Source: Nemertoderma westbladi
Taxonomy: Eukaryota; Xenacoelomorpha; Nemertodermatida; Nemertodermatidae
DNA length: 56,201 nucleotides
Assembly: GCA_032718475.1 (NCBI GenBank)
Contig: JAUCBJ010000950.1
Coordinates: 1 to 56,201, forward strand
Reading direction: 5' to 3'
Shown here: piece after piece, positions 8,711 through 19,900 of the stretch
Layout: the number at the start of each line of letters is the position of its first letter
How positions within the stretch are numbered: the first letter of the stretch is position 1
The notes under the pieces: generated by a model
What the model was told of the DNA's origin: nothing
Databases searched by the model: none
The model's input: the letters and a program-made list of their open reading frames with translations, nothing else
Translations under genes and position numbers: made by a program

Positions 8711-11700
8711 TTAGGACACAGTATAACGGTCGGGAATTTTCCGTGTTCTAGAACTGCGTCGTAACTCCTCATGGTCATTCACATTCCCACATCCGGTAGC
8801 GGTTGGTTTGTTCACAACATCATTTGTAGCTCCTTTAAAAACGCGCAACAACCTCCTGTTACGCCAATATGTTCTCCCAGACTTCAGTTTCACTCGGTAA
8901 CCACGATAAAAATCAGATTCTACCACAATACCAATTTTATTCCATCTCTTTGATGCGTTATCTTGAATAGTGACTTGACATCCGATATCGAGAGGTTTCA
9001 ATGGTTGAGCAGTTCTGTCGTAAAGGAGTTTTGATGAATCTCGGATATTAGCAGCTTTAATGTCAGCTTCTTCTACTGAAATTTGCCAATCTCTAGAGAA
9101 AGCTGACCAATGAGTTGGCACTTTAGAGCGTATGGGATGGCCATATACACGCTGGGCAGGGGATAGACCATCTGATTTTGGAGTATTTCTTAACTCCAAT
9201 AGTCCGGCTTGGAAGGAATCCGAGTTTATTTTTCCGCCAGACTTAGCAACTAATCCTTTGATAGATTTGACATGCACTTCCGCATGACCATTAGATTGGG
9301 GATAGTAAGGGCGGCTCGGAGCCCATTTAACAGACCACAACTTCAAAAATTTCTGAAATTCATCTGCTTTAAATTGGGGGCCACCATCTGTCCGAATACG
9401 AACTGGTACCCCTGTTTGTACAAAGTAGGAACGAATTACTTTGATTACTTGTGTGGCACTCGGTGATCTACCAAATTCATGAATAAATGGGAAACCACTT
9501 AATCGATCAACATACAGCAAGAACTCAACCCCACCGTATTGAAAAAGATCGCATGAAACAGATTCAAAAACGCGGGAAGGGATCTCATCCCTCATTAGAG
9601 ATTCCTTAGGAAGACTTGGTAAGCGTTGGGCGCATTGTATACAATTTTCAACTGTGGTCTTCACATCATTGTTCATGCCAGGCCAATAAACGACTTGTCT
9701 TGCGCGTTTCTTTGTCCTGTCGATCCCCTGATGGCTTTCATGTAATCTAGACAAAACCATCTTAATAGAATTTGGAGGTATAACAATTCGAGAATTTCTC
9801 AAAATTAAACCATTATCGATACTCAGTTCTTTCCATATCGATTTAAACAATAATACATAGGGATCACTTCCACTTTCATTATAATCTGAGGCCACAGCTT
9901 GTAAAAGTTTCTGATATTTCAAATCAGCTTTCCCGTACTCGCGCAATTCTTGTAGAATTGGATCACCATAAACATCATTTTCTATTTCTCCGTCCGATTT
10001 AATGTTACAAGCAGAAATTTGGATACATGCATTTAACATCTCTTGATTATTCGAGTGTTCATGACAGTCTTCAAGAGTGGGATCATCAACAGGATAGAGT
10101 GATAATGTGTCTGGAACACAATGATTTTTACCTTTAACCCATTTTAAGGTAAACTGGAATACAGATAATTTCTCCTTGTAGTTTTGGAGTCGAATATTAT
10201 CAATAGTATCCATTGTAAAGTCATTGAAAATTGGGATCAGTGGTTTATGATCCACAAGGACGGTATAGTTAGGTAAACCCATCAGAAATAGTCGACATTT
10301 TAATGTAGCCCATACAATGGCAAGAGCTTCAAGCTCTATCATAGCATATTTCGTCTCGGCCGGTTGAAGGAATCTAGATCCGCATTGAATAAGTTTCCAA
10401 AACCCATTCTGGTTTTGGAGTAATGCGAATCCAAGACCTTTTGTTCGTGCAGCATCAGTCTGTAAGACTGTCTCAGCTGTAGGGTCAAACTGAGAAAGTA
10501 CCGGTGTACTTACCAAAGCTTTCTTCACTGAATTAAATGCTTTGGTATGATTAGCATTCCAGGTAAATTCATTTTTAATCTTAACAAGATCTCTCAGGGG
10601 CTCTGCAGCTCCAGCAATCTCAGTAGAAAATTGGCCTAGCTGGTTAACTAAACCAAGGAAAGATCGGAGATCTGTTCTAGTTGTTGGTACTGGGAAATCC
10701 GCAATGGCATTAACTTTACAAGGATCTGCTTCATAACCACCTTGTTTTACATGGTATCCAACAAAGTCTATCTCATCAGCAGCAAATTTGCACTTATCAC
10801 CATTAATTGTTATACCATGTTTTGCACACCGTTCTAGAACATCACAAGTTATATTGATAGTCTCTCTGTATGTGTCACCATCCAGCGCAATATCATCTAC
10901 AACTTTATTTAACCTATTGATACCACTGAATGCAATATCACCACGCAAACTGTAAGAATCACCAGATCCCACAAATCCCATTGGGGCCCGAAGAAATTTG
11001 TACCTTCCCCAAGGTGTAATAAATGTAGTAAACTCTTGAGACTTTGTATCCAAGGGCAATTGCCAGTAGCCCTTAGTTGCATCTAATTTGGTAAAATACT
11101 TTGCAGTAGGTTTTATCCCGGAAACCGCAGTAAATGGGGTTTTCGTAGGATGAACAGGTCGTTTAACTTGATGGTTCAACTTTGTAAGGTCGACACACAT
11201 CCTTATATTACCCCCAGGTTTAGGGGCGACCACCAAGGGGTGGCACCAATCAGTAGGTACATCTCCTACTTCTGATATAATGCCACGCTTTAACATGTAA
11301 TCAAGTTCATTTCGAACTCTATCTCGTAATGCAAATGGTATTGGCCTGGCCGCATGCACTGCAAATGGCGATGCGTCTGGTAAGAGTTCAATTTTCATAG
11401 GTGCTCCAACTTGAGATCCAACCATGGGATGCAATGTATCAGAATCATCAAAAACTGATTTGTATATGTTTTTGAGTTTTGTTTCGACTGCTGATCTGAG
11501 TTGTGGTGAAGGGTTATCAGCAGGCAAGCTTTTAATCCAAGCAGATCGTTTTTCTGTATCAAATACATTTTCTTGTCTGCCCGAAACAGTAGCAACATAT
11601 ATTAATTTCCCATCATCTCCCTGTGGAGTAGGGAAATCTTGTGGAATTTTTAGAAGTGCTGCACAAACTTCACGGGATAAATATAAACCTTTAATCCCTC

Positions 11701-13333
11701 TACAAACATGAATTATAGTATCAACTGTACGCTGATATCCATCAACTGATATTTGAGCTCTAAATGTTCCAATTTTTTTGAGAGTATGATTTTCAACAGA
11801 AACTAATGTATCATTAGTTGGAGGAGCAAGGCAAGATAGTGTAATATCATTCAATGAATATATGATATCTTCACCAGCAACGGTACACTCTGCACCAGTA
11901 TCAGGGTGTGCTATCACAATTCCCAAAATGTTGTTATTCTTTGGATCAGCAATTTTAACATGTAAAAAATGGCTGCTTGTAACTCCAGCAGATTGTCTAA
12001 TAACATTAACCTTTTTCGAATTTTTATTCGAACTTTGCCCATCCCGGGTACGTTGCAAACAGACACGTTTGTAATGACCAACCCGTTTGCAATACTGGCA
12101 TTCAGAATTTAATGCAGGGCATTTTCTCAAATCTTCATGGAGATCAAACCCACACCGGAAACAAAATTTCTTTGCATTATTTCCATTAGTAATATCGTTA
12201 TGTAAGTGTTTCTCGGCATTTGATCTGTTGTTTGTTGCGGGTTTAAAAGAAGTAGAAGTTGTAACTTTTGAATTAGGAGGTTTAAACCCTCTATCCTTAT
12301 TTTGCTTATATTTAGTCTTGTGTTTATTAGCAGAAATTTCATATTTCTTGTCACTAATTTGCTTTGAATCCCTCTTTGCTGCTTCAGTAGATCGCAAAAA
12401 TTCAAAAGTATCTTTCAAATTTAGTGCCGGTTTTTTTGCAATAACCTTAGCACGAGCTGACTCGTCTTTAAGACCCACAACAAGAATTGCAGTTGTTAAA
12501 ATATTGTATGTAACATTTTGAACATCAGCATATTCAGCAAGTTCAGTAACACGTGTATAATATTTATAAATTGACTCACCTTCTTCTTGTTTTACAGTGA
12601 GAAGGTTTCTCCAATCTACATTTGGGTTGCGATCACACCTTAAATAATTGCTAATTTCGTTAATAACTTCATCCAATGTCATAGATGTATTATGAGGTAT
12701 CTCAATAACTCGTCGCACTGTATTCAGGAAATCTGGATGACAGTGACTAAAAAATGCAGCAATCTGATCCTCCCTGGGAGATTTATAGAGCTTAGTTAGT
12801 TGAAAGTAAGGCCTCCAAACTTCTAACCAACGTTGAAACTTTTGGAAATATGTTCCATCCTCTAGGGCTGGCGGATCAGCAACTATTGGCCGTGCAGAAT
12901 GGCCAATTTCCAGCGGAGACATAGGTGGAATTGTGTCATCAAGGGAACTCGCAGTGTGGTCCCTCCTCGAACCGGTAGAAACTGTATTTTTGTGAAGCTC
13001 ATCTTCAAATCTATCCATACAAGAATACATTTCATTAACTAAACCGGCAGTCGATTCAATATAATTATCATGTGTATCAATGTCATCTATCCGGTTTTCT
13101 AAAACTTTAACATCAGTGTGATGTGAAATCACCAAACCCAAAGCATTTTCAGCCGATTCAATGCATCGCTTCATCGTACGGAGCATTCCATGCGACCAAG
13201 TAGCAGTTTCTGAACCCTGAAAAGCGTCTACGGATTTCTGGCAATTTCGTAAATGCATTGTAACTTGGCCTTTCTGAGCAGTACGTTTCCCAATGGCCTG
13301 GCCTATGGCCGACCGAATATTTTCTGCAGACAT
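8711..13333 (-). CDS. Gag-Pol polyprotein, Ty3/Gypsy type, intact
   Basis: One 1540-residue frame carries Gag and Pol without a frameshift. Landmarks: capsid-like helical region at about 155-330; two zinc knuckles, C391-x2-C394-x4-H399-x5-C405 and C412-x2-C415-x4-H420-x4-C425; aspartic protease DTG at 478-480; reverse transcriptase with D751 (KLDATKGYWQ) and the VVDD box (D813, D814); RNase H with D960, E1000 and D1028; integrase with zinc ligands H1198, H1201, C1231, C1234 and catalytic D1262, D1316, E1352 (spacing of 35 before the Glu). A C-terminal module with W-x-K-x-G and RNRR (about 1450-1500) and a basic tail (RRSSRTRKIPDRY) complete it. All key catalytic residues are present. The start is the first ATG of the frame, 354 bp after the 5' LTR. 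VVDD replaces the common YVDD/YLDD. The product should form particles, copy the RNA and integrate the DNA. Confidence 0.95.
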   Translation of the reverse strand: MSAENIRSAIGQAIGKRTAQKGQVTMHLRNCQKSVDAFQGSETATWSHGMLRTMKRCIESAENALGLVISHHTDVKVLENRIDDIDTHDNYIESTAGLVNEMYSCMDRFEDELHKNTVSTGSRRDHTASSLDDTIPPMSPLEIGHSARPIVADPPALEDGTYFQKFQRWLEVWRPYFQLTKLYKSPREDQIAAFFSHCHPDFLNTVRRVIEIPHNTSMTLDEVINEISNYLRCDRNPNVDWRNLLTVKQEEGESIYKYYTRVTELAEYADVQNVTYNILTTAILVVGLKDESARAKVIAKKPALNLKDTFEFLRSTEAAKRDSKQISDKKYEISANKHKTKYKQNKDRGFKPPNSKVTTSTSFKPATNNRSNAEKHLHNDITNGNNAKKFCFRCGFDLHEDLRKCPALNSECQYCKRVGHYKRVCLQRTRDGQSSNKNSKKVNVIRQSAGVTSSHFLHVKIADPKNNNILGIVIAHPDTGAECTVAGEDIIYSLNDITLSCLAPPTNDTLVSVENHTLKKIGTFRAQISVDGYQRTVDTIIHVCRGIKGLYLSREVCAALLKIPQDFPTPQGDDGKLIYVATVSGRQENVFDTEKRSAWIKSLPADNPSPQLRSAVETKLKNIYKSVFDDSDTLHPMVGSQVGAPMKIELLPDASPFAVHAARPIPFALRDRVRNELDYMLKRGIISEVGDVPTDWCHPLVVAPKPGGNIRMCVDLTKLNHQVKRPVHPTKTPFTAVSGIKPTAKYFTKLDATKGYWQLPLDTKSQEFTTFITPWGRYKFLRAPMGFVGSGDSYSLRGDIAFSGINRLNKVVDDIALDGDTYRETINITCDVLERCAKHGITINGDKCKFAADEIDFVGYHVKQGGYEADPCKVNAIADFPVPTTRTDLRSFLGLVNQLGQFSTEIAGAAEPLRDLVKIKNEFTWNANHTKAFNSVKKALVSTPVLSQFDPTAETVLQTDAARTKGLGFALLQNQNGFWKLIQCGSRFLQPAETKYAMIELEALAIVWATLKCRLFLMGLPNYTVLVDHKPLIPIFNDFTMDTIDNIRLQNYKEKLSVFQFTLKWVKGKNHCVPDTLSLYPVDDPTLEDCHEHSNNQEMLNACIQISACNIKSDGEIENDVYGDPILQELREYGKADLKYQKLLQAVASDYNESGSDPYVLLFKSIWKELSIDNGLILRNSRIVIPPNSIKMVLSRLHESHQGIDRTKKRARQVVYWPGMNNDVKTTVENCIQCAQRLPSLPKESLMRDEIPSRVFESVSCDLFQYGGVEFLLYVDRLSGFPFIHEFGRSPSATQVIKVIRSYFVQTGVPVRIRTDGGPQFKADEFQKFLKLWSVKWAPSRPYYPQSNGHAEVHVKSIKGLVAKSGGKINSDSFQAGLLELRNTPKSDGLSPAQRVYGHPIRSKVPTHWSAFSRDWQISVEEADIKAANIRDSSKLLYDRTAQPLKPLDIGCQVTIQDNASKRWNKIGIVVESDFYRGYRVKLKSGRTYWRNRRLLRVFKGATNDVVNKPTATGCGNVNDHEELRRSSRTRKIPDRYTVS

Positions 13334-13669
13334 CTGCGGAATTCAAAGTTCTCAGAAACGCGGTAAAAAAAAATTGTACCGTAGTGAGAGTACTGCAGTA
13401 CCGGTAGTTATATTGTGTATAATATGAACCGGTTGCCGGTCAGCCGGTAGGTATTTTCCACCTTGGCTGGCTACTGGCGGGTAGGCAAAGCAATTTCCAG
13501 GTACCGGTACCGGTAGGTTGTAGTTTGTCAGTTTGTAGGTTGTACCGTAGTTCAGTACAGCAACAGCAGTAGTTGTAAGCAAAGCTGCACCTACAGACCT
13601 AGGCAGCTAGGCCGAGCACCAGCCTGTCAGCAGTCTATCTGGAAGAATCGTGATCGCGCACTGTCCAAG
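13334..13669 (-). other. 5' leader of the LTR element
   Basis: About 340 bp of untranslated leader lie between the primer-binding site and the gag start. They contain several ACCGGT palindromes (for example near 13425 and 13500-13515). No competing long frame is seen. Confidence 0.8.
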
Positions 13670-13687
13670 TACGCCACAACTGCGCCA
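13670..13687 (-). promoter_or_regulatory. Primer-binding site
   Basis: Directly downstream of the 5' LTR in element orientation the sequence reads TGGCGCAGTTGTGGCGTA. The TGG start complements the CCA end of a tRNA, as in most LTR retroelements. I could not identify the tRNA from memory. Confidence 0.8.
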
Positions 13688-13966
13688 TATTACGTTCTCA
13701 TGTAAGTACAGAAGTAAGTCTGTAGTAGTAATGTAGTAAGTAGTAATGAAGTAGGTTCTTCACGATATAACTTCCTTGATATATATTAGTCTCATATCAG
13801 TATATAATATATAGATAGAACAGTACAACAGTAGAGCACTGACTACACCGTCACCAGTCACTTACAGCAGTATGTAAATATGGTAATGTATGTATCTCCT
13901 GCAGTACCGGTAACTATCTACCAAGCACCAGCACTTAGGTCCTATGAAATAGATAATAATATAACA
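13688..13966 (-). repeat. 5' LTR (279 bp)
   Basis: It matches the 3' LTR except for extra bases in the AGTAGTAATG-rich stretch at about 13720-13745, where a short unit is repeated (net 14 nt). I saw no substitutions elsewhere. As the upstream LTR it would hold the promoter. It is followed by target-site copy GGGGT (13967-13971). Confidence 0.95.
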
Positions 13967-16900
13967 GGGGTGTTGCAACGCAATCAAAATTAATCCATCT
14001 CCAGCGGAAAGACGTAGCAAATAACAGCTGATTACTTCTATAAATGTAAGTGTTACCTGTTCTTTTTATTTTCATTTAAGATTATCTATCTCGTGGAGTG
14101 GGTTAGAAGTTATAAATATTAGAATCGATATGGTTATAGTAAAGAATCAGAGGATATTTTGATAAATTATTGCAGAAAAATAACAAGGATTTTGACATGG
14201 ATTTAATACTTCATTATGTTCATGAAATAGCTGAGATATTTGAGGTCAATTATTGCATTACATAATAACTTTAGCTCCAGCCACTTTAGCAATACGATGA
14301 AACTATAATAAATATTCTAGAACACAACAATATTAATAGGGAGATAGGCTACTTATTTCTCAACTCAGACAGCCACAGATAGGGGGTGTTCTGACACACT
14401 CAAAATTCATCCATCTCCAGCGGAAAGACGTAGCAAATAACAGCTGATTACTTCTATAAATGTAAGTGTTACCTGTTCTTTTGACTTTCATTTTAGATTC
14501 TTTATCTCGTGGAGTGGGATAGAAGTTATAAATATGAAAATTGATATGAGATCGCAATGCGATGAAACTATAATAAATATTCTAGAACACAACAATATTA
14601 ATAGGGAGATAAGCTACTTATCTCTCCACTCAGACATCCACAGATAGGGGGTGTTCTGACACAATCAAAATTGAGGTGAATTATTGTATTATGAGTTAAC
14701 TTCAGCTCCAGTCACTTTGGCAATACGATAAAACTATAATAAATATTCTAGAACACAACAATATTAACTGGGAGATAGGCTACTTATCTCTCCACGCATA
14801 CAACCACAGATAGGGGGTGTTCTGACCCAATCAAAATTCATTCATCTTCAGCGGAAAGACGTAGCAAATAACAGCTGATTACTTCTATAAATGTAAGTGT
14901 TACCTGTTCTTTTGACTTTCATTTAAGATTCGCTCTATCTCGTGGAGTGGGTTAGAAGATATAAATTAGAAAATCGATATGGTTTTTAAAAAAAATCAGA
15001 GGATATTTTGATAAATTATTACAGAAAAACACCAAGTATTTTGACATGGCTTTAATACTTCATTATGTTCATGAAATAGCTGTGATATTTGAGGTGAATT
15101 ATTGCATTACATAATAACTTTAGCTCCAGCCACTTTAGCAATACGATGAAACAATAATAAATATTCTAGAACACAACAATATTAATAGGGAGATAGGCTA
15201 CTTATCTCTCCACTCATACAGCCACAGATAGGGGGTGTTCCAACGCAATCAAAATTCATCCATCTCCAGCGGAAAGACGTAGCAAATAACAGCTGATTAC
15301 TTCTTTAAATGTAAGTGTTACTGTTCTTGTGACTTTCATTTAAGATTCTCTATCTCTTGGAGTGGGTTAGAAGTTATAAATATGAAAATCGATATGGTTT
15401 TTGTAAAAAAACAGATGATATTTTGATAAATTATTGCAGAAAAACACCAAGGATTTTGACATGGCTTTAATACTTCATTATGTTCATGAAATAGCTGAGA
15501 TATTTGAGGTGAATTATTGTATTATGAGTTAACTTCAGCTCTAGTCACTTTAGCAATACGATGAAACAATAATAAATATTCTAGAACACAGCAATATTAA
15601 TAGGGAGATAGGCTACTTATCTCTCCACGCATACAACAACAGATAGGGGATGTTCCGACCCAATCAAAATTCATTCATCTTCAGCGGAAAGACGAAGCAA
15701 ATAACAGCTGATTACTTCTATAAATGTAAGTGTTACCTGTTCTTTTGACTTTCATTTAAGATTCTCTATCTCGTGGAGTGGGTTAGAAGATATAAATTAG
15801 AAAATCGATATGGTTTTTAAAAAAAATATGAGGATATTTTGATAAATTATTACAGAAAAACACCAAGTATTTTGACATGGCTTTAATACTTCATTATGTT
15901 CATGAAATAGCTGTGATATTTGAGGTGAATTATTGCATTACATAATAACTTTAGCTCCTGCCACTTTAGCAATACGATGAAACTATAATAAATATTCTAG
16001 AACACAACAATATTAATACGGAAACAGGATACTTATCTCTCCACTCAGACAGCCACAGATAGGGGGTGTTCTGACACAATCAAAATTCATCCTTCTCCAG
16101 CGGAAAGACGTAGCATATACCAGCTGATTACTGCTATAAATGTAAGTGTTACCTGTTCTTTTGACTTTCAGTTAAGATTCTCTATCTCGTGGAGTGGGAT
16201 AGAAGTTATAAATATGAAAATCGATATGGTTTTTGAAAAAAATCAGAGGATATTTTGATAAATTATTGCAGAAAAACACCATTGATTTTTGACATGGCTT
16301 TAATACTTCATTATTTTCATGAAATAGCTGAGATATTTGAGGTGAATTATTGTATTATGAGTTAACTTCAGCTCCAGCCACTTTAGCAATACGATGAAAC
16401 AATAATAAATATTCTAGAACACAGCAATATTAATAGGGAGATAGGCTACTTATCTCTCCACGCATACAACAACAGATAGGGGATGTTCCGACCCAATCAA
16501 AATTCATTCATCTTCAGCGGAAAGACGTAGCAAATAACAGCTGATTACTTCTATAAATGTAAGTGTTACCTGTTCTTTTGACTTTCATTTAAGATTCTCT
16601 ATCTCATGGAGTGGGTTAGAAGATATAAATTAGAAAATCGATATGGTTTTTAAAAAAAATATGAGGATATTTTGATAAATTATTACAGAAAAACACCAAG
16701 TATTTTGACATGGCTTTAATACTTCATTATGTTCATGAAATAGCTGTGATATTTGAGGTGAATTATTGCATTACATAATAACTTTAGCTCCAGCCACTTT
16801 AGCAATACGATGAAACTGTAATAAATATTCTAGAACACAACAATATAAACACGGAAATAGGATACTTATCTCTCCACTTAGACAGCCACAGATAAGTGGT

Positions 16901-19900
16901 ATTTTGACACAATCAAAATTCATCCATCTCCAGCGGAAAGACGTAGCAAATAACAGCTGATTACTTCTATAAATGTAAGTGTTACCTGTTCTTTTGACTT
17001 TCATTTAAGATAATTTATCTCGTGGAGTGGGATAGAAGTTATAAATATGAAAATGATATGGTTTTTGAAAAAAATCAGAGGATATTTTGATAAATTATTG
17101 CAGAAAAATACCAAGGATTTTGACATGTATTTAATACTTCATTATGTTCATGAAATAGCTGAGATATTTGAGGTGAATTATTGCATTACATAATAACTTT
17201 AGCTCCAGCCACTTTAGCAATGCGATGAAACTATAATAAATATTCTAGAACACAACAATATTAATAGGGAGATAGGCTACTTATCTCTCAACTCAGACAT
17301 CCACAGATGGGGGTGTTCTGACACAATCAAAATTCATCCATCTCCAGCGGAAAGACGTAGCAAATAACAGCTGATTACTTCTATAAATTTAAGTGTTACC
17401 TGTTCTTTTGACTTTCATTTAAGATACTTTATCTCGTGGAGTGGGATAGAAGTTATAAATATGAAAATTGATATGGTTTTTTAAAAAAATCAGAGGATAT
17501 TTTGATAAATTATTGCAGAAAAATACCAAGGATTTTGACATGGATTTAATACTTCATATGTTCATGAAATAGCTGAGATATTTGAGGTGAATTATTGTAT
17601 TATGAGTCAACTTCAGCTCTAGTCACTTTGGCAATACGATGAAACTATAATAAATATTCTAGAACACAACAATATTAACAGGGAGATAGGCTACTTATCT
17701 CTCCACTCAGACAGCCACAGATAGGGGGTGTTCCAACGCAATCAAAATTCATCCATCTCCAGCGGAAAGACGTAGCAAATAACATTTGATTACTGCTATA
17801 AATGTGAGTGTTACCTGTTCTTTTGACGTTCATTTAAGATTCTCTATCTCGTGGAGTGGGATAGAAGTTATAAATATGAAAATCGATATGGTTTTTGTAA
17901 AAAATCAGAGGATATTTTGATAAATTATTGCAGAAAAACACCAATGATTTTGACATGGCTTTAATACTTCATTATGTTCATGAAATAGCTGAGATATTTG
18001 AGGTGAATTATTGCATTACATAATAACTTTAGCTCCAGCCACTTTAGCAATACGATGAAACTATAATAAATATTCTAGAACACAACAATATTAATACGGA
18101 AACAGGATACTTATCTCTCCACTCAGACAGCCACAGATAGGGGGTGTTCTGACACAATCAAAATTCATCCATCTCCAGCGGAAAGACGTAGCATATACCA
18201 GCTGATTACTGCTATAAATGTAAGTGTTACCTGTTCTTTTGACGTTCATTTAAGATTCTCTATCTCGTGGAGTGGGATAGAAGTTATAAATATGAAAATC
18301 GATATGGTTTTTGTAAAAAATTAGAGGATATTTTGATAAATTATTGCAGAAAAACACCAAGGATTTTGACATGGCTTTAATACTCCATTATGTTCATGAA
18401 ATAGCTGAGATATTGGAGGTGAATTATTGCATTACATAATAACTTTAGCTCCTGCCACTTTAGCAATACGATGAAACTATAATAAATATTCTAGAACACA
18501 ACAATATTAATACGGAAACAGGATACTTATCTCTCCACTCAGACAGCCACAGATAGGGGGTGTTCTGACACAATCAAAATTCATCCTTCTCCAGCGGAAA
18601 GACGTAGCATATACCAGCTGATTACTGCTATAAATGTAAGTGTTACCTGTTCTTTTGACTTTCAGTTAAGATTCTCTATCTCGTGGAGTGGGATAGAAGT
18701 TATAAATATGAAAATCGATATGGTTTTTGAAAAAAATCAGAGGATATTTTGATAAATTATTGCAGAAAAACACCATTGATTTTTGACATGGCTTTAATAC
18801 TTCATTATTTTCATGAAATAGCTGAGATATTTGAGGTGAATTATTGTATTATGAGTTAACTTCAGCTCCAGCCACTTTAGCAATACGATGAAACAATAAT
18901 AAATATTCTAGAACACAGCAATATTAATAGGGAGATAGGCTACTTATCTCTCCACGCATACAACAACAGATAGGGGATGTTCCGACCCAATCAAAATTCA
19001 TTCATCTTCAGCGGAAAGACGTAGCAAATAACAGCTAATTACTTCTATGAATGTAAGTGTTACCTGTTCTTTTGACTTTCATTTAAGATTCTCTATCTCG
19101 TGGAGTGGGTTAGAAGATATAAATTAGAAAATCGATATGGTTTTTAAAAAAAATATGAGGATATTTTGATAAATTATTACAGAAAAACACCAAGTATTTT
19201 GACATGGCTTTAATACTTCATTATGTTCATGAAATAGCTGTGATATTTGAGGTGAATTATTGCATTACATAATAACTTTAGCTCCAGCCACTTTAGCAAT
19301 ACGATGAAACTGTAATAAATATTCTAGAACACAACAATATAAACACGGAAATAGGATACTTATCTCTCCACTTAGACAGCCACAGATAAGTGGTATTCTG
19401 ACACAATCAAAATTCATCCATCTCCAGCGGAAAGACGTAGCAAATAACAGCTGATTACTTCTATAAATGTAAGTGTTACCTGTTCTTTTGACTTTCATTT
19501 AAGATAATTTATCTCGTGGAGTGGGATAGAAGTTATAAATATGAAAATGATATGGTTTTTGAAAAAAATCAGAGGATATTTTGATAAATTATTGCAGAAA
19601 AATACCAAGGATTTTGACATGTATTTAATACTTCATTATGTTCATGAAATAGCTGAGATATTTGAGGTGAATTATTGCATTACATAATAACTTTAGCTCC
19701 AGCCACTTTAGCAATGCGATGAAACTATAATAAATATTCTAGAACACAACAATATTAATAGGGAGATAGGCTACTTATCTCTCAACTCAGACATCCACAG
19801 ATAGGGGGTGTTCTGACACAATCAAAATTCATCCATCTCCAGCGGAAAGACGTAGCAAATAACAGCTGATTACTTCTATAAATTTAAGTGTTACCTGTTC

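Larger units (their letters stand above)
8359..13966 (-). mobile_element. Complete Ty3/Gypsy LTR retrotransposon
   Basis: This is a 5.6-kb element on the minus strand. In its reading direction the order is LTR (13966-13688), primer-binding site, leader, one long gag-pol frame (13333-8711), polypurine tract and LTR (8623-8359). It is flanked by the 5-bp duplication GGGGT (8354-8358 and 13967-13971). It interrupts the monomer motif GATAGGGGGTGTT, which is intact in the paralogous copy near 36176. The two LTRs differ only by a 14-nt length change and the ORF is uninterrupted, so the insertion is recent and may be competent. The domain order protease-RT-RNase H-integrase places it in Ty3/Gypsy rather than Copia. 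No envelope-like frame follows pol. Confidence 0.95.

Noticed and set aside
11395-12521. Short frames overlapping Gag-Pol on both strands
   Set aside because: They are out of frame with, or opposite to, a clearly conserved polyprotein and lack motifs of their own.
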